Of a stretch of DNA of 64,000 nucleotides, positions 63,819 through 64,000 are shown piece by piece (the first letter of the stretch is position 1; every line of letters begins with the position of its first letter). The notes under the pieces are model-generated. The model was given only the letters and a program-made list of their open reading frames with translations. It ran no database searches and was not told the origin of the DNA. The stretch covers positions 62,001 to 126,000 of the forward strand of contig VHBC01000004.1 in NCBI GenBank assembly GCA_016872115.1, in the 5' to 3' direction. The position numbers and the translations under genes were made by a program. This DNA is from Sphingomonadales bacterium (GTDB taxonomy: Bacteria; Bacteroidota; Bacteroidia; Flavobacteriales_D; Crocinitomicaceae).

Positions 63819-64000
63819 ATGCTTAAACTCATAGACCGATACATCATCAAAAAATTCCTCAGCACGTTTTTTTTCATGCTGGGCCTCATTATGCTGTTCT
63901 CAGTGGTTTTTGATATTTCTGAAAAACTAAGTGAGTTTATCTCGAACAAAGCACCGCTTCAAGAGATTTTTTTTAAATACTACGTTACATTTATTCTTCA
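63819..64000 (+). CDS. LptF/LptG (YjgP/YjgQ) permease, N-terminal fragment
   Basis: The first 60 residues of a membrane permease of the LPS exporter (MLKLIDRYIIKKFLSTFFF then MLGLIMLFSVVFDISEKLSE), which begins with the LptF/LptG N-terminal helix. Runs off the right edge. ATG lies 1 base after the tgt stop, so it is cotranscribed. It would work with LptB, LptC and the LptD-like protein of this window. Confidence 0.88.
   Translation, partial: MLKLIDRYIIKKFLSTFFFMLGLIMLFSVVFDISEKLSEFISNKAPLQEIFFKYYVTFIL

Overview
The window is a dense piece of chromosome from a Bacteroidota bacterium, most likely a member of the Flavobacteriales. The evidence is type IX secretion and gliding genes (gldJ, porU, porV and a PorP/SprF-like gene), a secreted protein with a gliding-motility-type C-terminal domain, many signal peptides ending in A-Q, a LETM1-like protein, and promoters of the Bacteroidota form (TTTG, about 19 bases, TAnnTTTG) with hardly any Shine-Dalgarno sequences. 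No gap exceeds 300 bases. I see no rRNA, tRNA, phage, insertion sequence or CRISPR array, so most of the window is core genome.

Layout. 1-2.7 kb: holB (cut by the left edge), rsmI and radA on the minus strand. 2.8-6.5 kb: an acidic-tailed protein, then deoC, a full aldehyde dehydrogenase and a catalytically incomplete half aldehyde dehydrogenase joined by TAATG overlaps. 6.5-11.2 kb (minus): amidase, MCE protein, two Fe-S proteins and a small conserved protein. 11.3-13.8 kb: an LptD-like outer-membrane protein. 13.8-20 kb (minus): BrkB-like membrane protein, ABC ATPase, an unknown protein, LETM1-like protein, small barrel and lamin-tail surface protein. 20-24.7 kb: asd, a TPP riboswitch with a TonB-dependent receptor, and a TonB_C/barrel fusion. 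24.7-30.6 kb (minus): secreted T9SS cargo, fmt, MATE exporter and an RlmI-like methyltransferase. 30.6-34 kb: small protein, SLC13 transporter and acyl-CoA synthetase. 34-38.2 kb (minus): small Cys-rich secreted protein, psd, cdsA, ftsH and rsfS. 38.3-43.8 kb: birA, SRPBCC-like gene, pyrE, NUDIX, DUF1573 and valS. 43.9-49.8 kb: OmpA-like, glutathione peroxidase, gyrB, endonuclease, gcvH and prfB. 49.8-60.2 kb: murF, gldJ and a PorP-like gene to the left, with porU, porV and ispF to the right. 60.3-64 kb: rsmG, ECF sigma factor, glycosyltransferase, tgt and the start of an LptF/LptG permease.

How the genes relate. The 51-60 kb block is the type IX secretion core: PorU is the sortase, PorV the cargo-binding barrel, GldJ the gliding/secretion lipoprotein, and the PorP/SprF-like protein a likely partner for cargo such as the 24.7 kb protein. 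Several other genes serve the envelope: amidase, MCE, LptD-like, LptF/G, MurF, CdsA/Psd and OmpA. deoC and the dehydrogenase pair suggest deoxyribose-5-phosphate breakdown with acetaldehyde oxidation.

Most unusual points: a repeated promoter layout with the -7 box only 3-4 bases before ATG, which predicts leaderless mRNAs for about six housekeeping genes; what looks like an ALDH16-type enzyme divided into two genes; divergent genes whose start codons overlap in a CATG; a thiamin-riboswitch receptor; a TonB_C domain fused to an outer-membrane barrel; and a Tgt without the zinc cysteines. I found no wholly new multi-gene system.
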